The notes under the pieces were generated by a model. The model was given only the letters and a program-made list of their open reading frames with translations. It was not told the DNA's origin and did no database searches. Below, piece by piece: positions 14,341 through 16,326 of a DNA stretch of 16,326 nucleotides (positions are counted from its first letter, which is position 1; every line of letters starts with the position of its first letter). Source of the stretch: an uncultured Ruminococcus sp. (GTDB lineage Bacteria; Bacillota; Clostridia; Oscillospirales; Ruminococcaceae); the NCBI GenBank assembly GCA_946186215.1, contig CAMHMM010000015.1, forward strand, positions 1 to 16,326, in the 5' to 3' direction. The translations under genes and the position numbers were made by a program.

Positions 14341-15531
14341 ATGAATATGCAAAACAGCCTGAAGTATGAACATAACGGCAGTACGGTGACGATCTTTCTC
14401 AGCGGAAGACTAAGCTCTTCAAACGCTGCAGAAACAGAAGCGCAGATCAAGGAGATAATCTCCTCTGCGGGTGATGCGGATTATGTGATAGATGCGTCTG
14501 AGCTTGAATATATTTCAAGTGCAGGACTGCGCGTGCTCATGCGCCTGCGCAAAAAAGACGGCGAAACCGATATAATCAATGTTTCGCCGCAGGTGTATGA
14601 TATTTTTGAGATAACAGGCTTCAATGAGCTTTTCAATGTGTCAAGAAAAATGCGCGAGGTGAGCGTTGAAGGCTGTGAGGTGATAGGCAGGGGCTTTTTC
14701 GGCACCGTCTACCGCATCGACGAGGAGACCATAGTAAAGGTCTACGCCTCGCCGGACAGCCTTTCCATGATAAAGAATGAAAAGCGCCTTGCAAAAACGG
14801 CGCTTGTGGCAGGCGTGCCCACCGCGATATCCTATGATATCGTCCGTGTCGGGAACAGCTACGGCTCGGTGTTTGAGCTTTTGAATGCAAAGACATTCAA
14901 CGACAAGATCGTTTCCGAACCTGAGAATGCGGAAAGTATCATAGAGGAATACGCGAAATTCCTGCGCTTTGTAAACAGCACCGAGGTGCCTGTGGGAAAG
15001 CTTGTTTCCGCAAAGGGGAAGTTTTTTGAATATCTCGATGTCGCATCAAAGTATCTGTCAGATGAGGTGACAGATCGTATCAGAGCGCTCACCGAAGAGA
15101 TACCCGAGGAAAACTTTATTATCCACGGTGACGCACAGATGAAAAATATAATGCTCACAGACAGCGGCCCCATGCTCATCGACATGGATACGCTGTCTGC
15201 GGGACATCCTGTATTTGATCTGCAGTCGCTCTATGTTACATACTTTGCCTTCGGTGAGGACGAGCCGGAAAACAGTATGAACTTCCTCGGTATGCCGCAG
15301 GAGATGGCAGCCCGTATCTGGGGGCGGACGATAGCTTATTATTTTGATACCGAGGACGAAAATCGCCTTTCGGAGCTCAGGGACAAGATAAGCATTGCAG
15401 GCTGTGTGAGATTTCTGTTTCTGCTCGACTTTATGGACGGGCATGATACCGATCTTTTCAAAGCAAGGATAAAGCACACCGTTGAGCGCCTTGAAAGGCT
15501 CACCGCAAGGGTGGATACGCTCCTTTTCTGA
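14341..15531 (+). CDS. STAS domain fused to an APH/protein-kinase-like phosphotransferase
   Basis: This is a 396-residue soluble protein. Residues 1-105 are a STAS domain of the anti-sigma-antagonist type: VTIFLSGRLSSSNAAETEAQI, YVIDASELEYISSAGLRVLM and VYDIFEITGFNELF. S60 aligns with the phosphorylated serine of SpoIIAA. From 113 a kinase fold begins with a glycine loop IGRGFFGTVYRI (G116, G118, G121), K133 in IVKVY and probably E147. The catalytic loop is H262-G-D264-AQMK-N269 and the metal-binding segment LID281MD283, the aminoglycoside-phosphotransferase signature. The C-terminal half resembles the phosphotransferase-like paralogous family first described in Fibrobacter (TIGR02172, from memory). 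ATG 14341 follows TAAGG; ATG 14347 sits 7 bases after GGGGTGG and is an equal candidate. A longer frame from TTG 14242 would run through the leader stem and is rejected. Substrate unknown. Confidence 0.85.
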   Translation: MNMQNSLKYEHNGSTVTIFLSGRLSSSNAAETEAQIKEIISSAGDADYVIDASELEYISSAGLRVLMRLRKKDGETDIINVSPQVYDIFEITGFNELFNVSRKMREVSVEGCEVIGRGFFGTVYRIDEETIVKVYASPDSLSMIKNEKRLAKTALVAGVPTAISYDIVRVGNSYGSVFELLNAKTFNDKIVSEPENAESIIEEYAKFLRFVNSTEVPVGKLVSAKGKFFEYLDVASKYLSDEVTDRIRALTEEIPEENFIIHGDAQMKNIMLTDSGPMLIDMDTLSAGHPVFDLQSLYVTYFAFGEDEPENSMNFLGMPQEMAARIWGRTIAYYFDTEDENRLSELRDKISIAGCVRFLFLLDFMDGHDTDLFKARIKHTVERLERLTARVDTLLF

Positions 15532-16326
15532 TCATGAAAGATCGAATGTCCTGATGAAATATCTTCCGTCCTGCTCTATCGAAAGGATAAGAAGATCGCC
15601 GTCATCCTCAAGCTCTGCAGAAAGCAGCTTTGCGTTTTGCAGAGCTTCCATTTTACGAAGCATTTTCTGCTGCTTTTCGCCGTATTCGCCGAAATTATCC
15701 GAGGTGAAAAGCACGCCGCCGCAGAGTGCGTTGACCTGTGAAAGGCATTCCTTCTGACTGTCGGTCATGGTGGTGTCATTATCCCGCAGCAGGAATACAT
15801 CAGGATCGTTTATGAATGCCCTGCCGTTTAGCTGTCGGCGGAAAACGGAGTTCATGACTGTGTTTCGGGTACTCGGGCGTTCGCGGTGCATTTTCTGCAT
15901 ATACAGCTTGTCATCCCAGTCAAGGCTCACATCCGTTCCTATACGGCAGTAATCCACCTTGCCGAAGGCCGATGCAAGCGGAACGCCGCAGCCGAGTATC
16001 TGTGCGCCCTGTGCGCATTCGCGCAGGAAGTCCATCGCATCCGCCATTATCATGCCTCTTGTTTTGTCTTTTCGCGGTGCAAGGCAGGCAGCGTACAGAA
16101 AATCCAGCTTCAGCAGCCTGAATCCCCATTTATTCACGGCCGTATCGAATACATCTTTTATGTATTTCCGCACCTCTTCATTGTATATATCAAGTGCATA
16201 GAAGCCGCTCCAGTTGCAGCCGCATTTTACAGGTGAATGCTTATCATCGTAAACGAGCCAGTCCTTTTTTGTCCTGAAAAGCTCTGATTTTTCCTCGCAT
16301 ACAAATGGTGCTATCCACAGCCCGGG
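15532..16326 (-). CDS. GH36 alpha-galactosidase-like protein (5' partial)
   Basis: The frame is open to the window edge, so the N-terminus is outside; 264 C-terminal residues are visible, starting PGLWIAPFVCEEKSELF, a hallmark of the GH36 barrel. LLKLDFLYA carries the expected nucleophile aspartate (visible residue 75), and YCRIGTDVSLDWDD carries the acid/base aspartate (about residue 132) after CGVPLASAFGKVDY. GH36 enzymes release alpha-galactose from raffinose-type or galactomannan oligosaccharides. The barrel is followed by a short C-terminal region of about 50 residues. The visible part shows no membrane anchor. Its TGA stop (15534-15532) abuts the stop of the convergent STAS-kinase gene with no bases between. 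This suits a plant-fibre-degrading gut bacterium. Confidence 0.9.
   Translation of the reverse strand, partial: PGLWIAPFVCEEKSELFRTKKDWLVYDDKHSPVKCGCNWSGFYALDIYNEEVRKYIKDVFDTAVNKWGFRLLKLDFLYAACLAPRKDKTRGMIMADAMDFLRECAQGAQILGCGVPLASAFGKVDYCRIGTDVSLDWDDKLYMQKMHRERPSTRNTVMNSVFRRQLNGRAFINDPDVFLLRDNDTTMTDSQKECLSQVNALCGGVLFTSDNFGEYGEKQQKMLRKMEALQNAKLLSAELEDDGDLLILSIEQDGRYFIRTFDLS

Overview
The window looks like a piece of a low- to mid-GC Gram-positive gut anaerobe, most likely a Ruminococcus-type member of the Oscillospiraceae. This rests on strong AGGAGG ribosome sites, a lipobox lipoprotein, an FtsX-type ABC transporter beside an OmpR-type two-component system, heavy use of ATA isoleucine codons, and an Oscillospiraceae-like protein style. 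The taxon is an inference; no marker gene is present.

Region 1 (1-5865, plus strand) is a tightly packed molybdenum-cofactor operon. It holds a molybdopterin-binding MoeA/MogA-like protein (partial), a small SMI1/KNR4-like protein, moaC, modA, modB, moaA, a MOSC-MogA fusion and an fdhD-like gene. Starts and stops touch or overlap at modA/modB, modB/moaA, moaA/mosc-mog and mosc-mog/fdhD, so these genes are probably co-translated. Together they import molybdate (ModAB; no ModC ATPase is present), convert GTP to cyclic pyranopterin (MoaA, MoaC), adenylate molybdopterin and insert the metal (Mog and MoeA-like proteins), and modify the cofactor for a formate-dehydrogenase-type enzyme (FdhD). The FdhD lacks the usual CxxC loop.

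Region 2 (5891-13873, minus strand, convergent with region 1) reads from high to low coordinate: ABC ATPase, large FtsX-type permease, DinB-like protein, secreted serine beta-lactamase-fold hydrolase, OmpR-family response regulator and sensor histidine kinase. Gene spacing is 1 to about 105 bases. It resembles a self-regulated cell-envelope stress or peptide-response locus, with an unusual pair of enzymes between transporter and regulators.

Region 3 (13874-14340) is a 467-base intergenic block. It carries the minus-strand promoter region with 11-base-spaced direct repeats, two copies of a 51-base repeat each followed by a small hairpin, a near-perfect plus-strand promoter (TTGACA-17-TATAAT), and a transcribed leader closed by a perfect 12-bp long-range stem around an inner hairpin.

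Region 4 (14341-15531) is the gene behind that leader: an N-terminal STAS domain fused to an aminoglycoside-phosphotransferase/protein-kinase-like domain. It ends exactly where a convergent, partial GH36 alpha-galactosidase-like gene ends (15532-16326). The STAS-kinase gene with its structured leader and adjacent repeats is the most unusual unit in the window.
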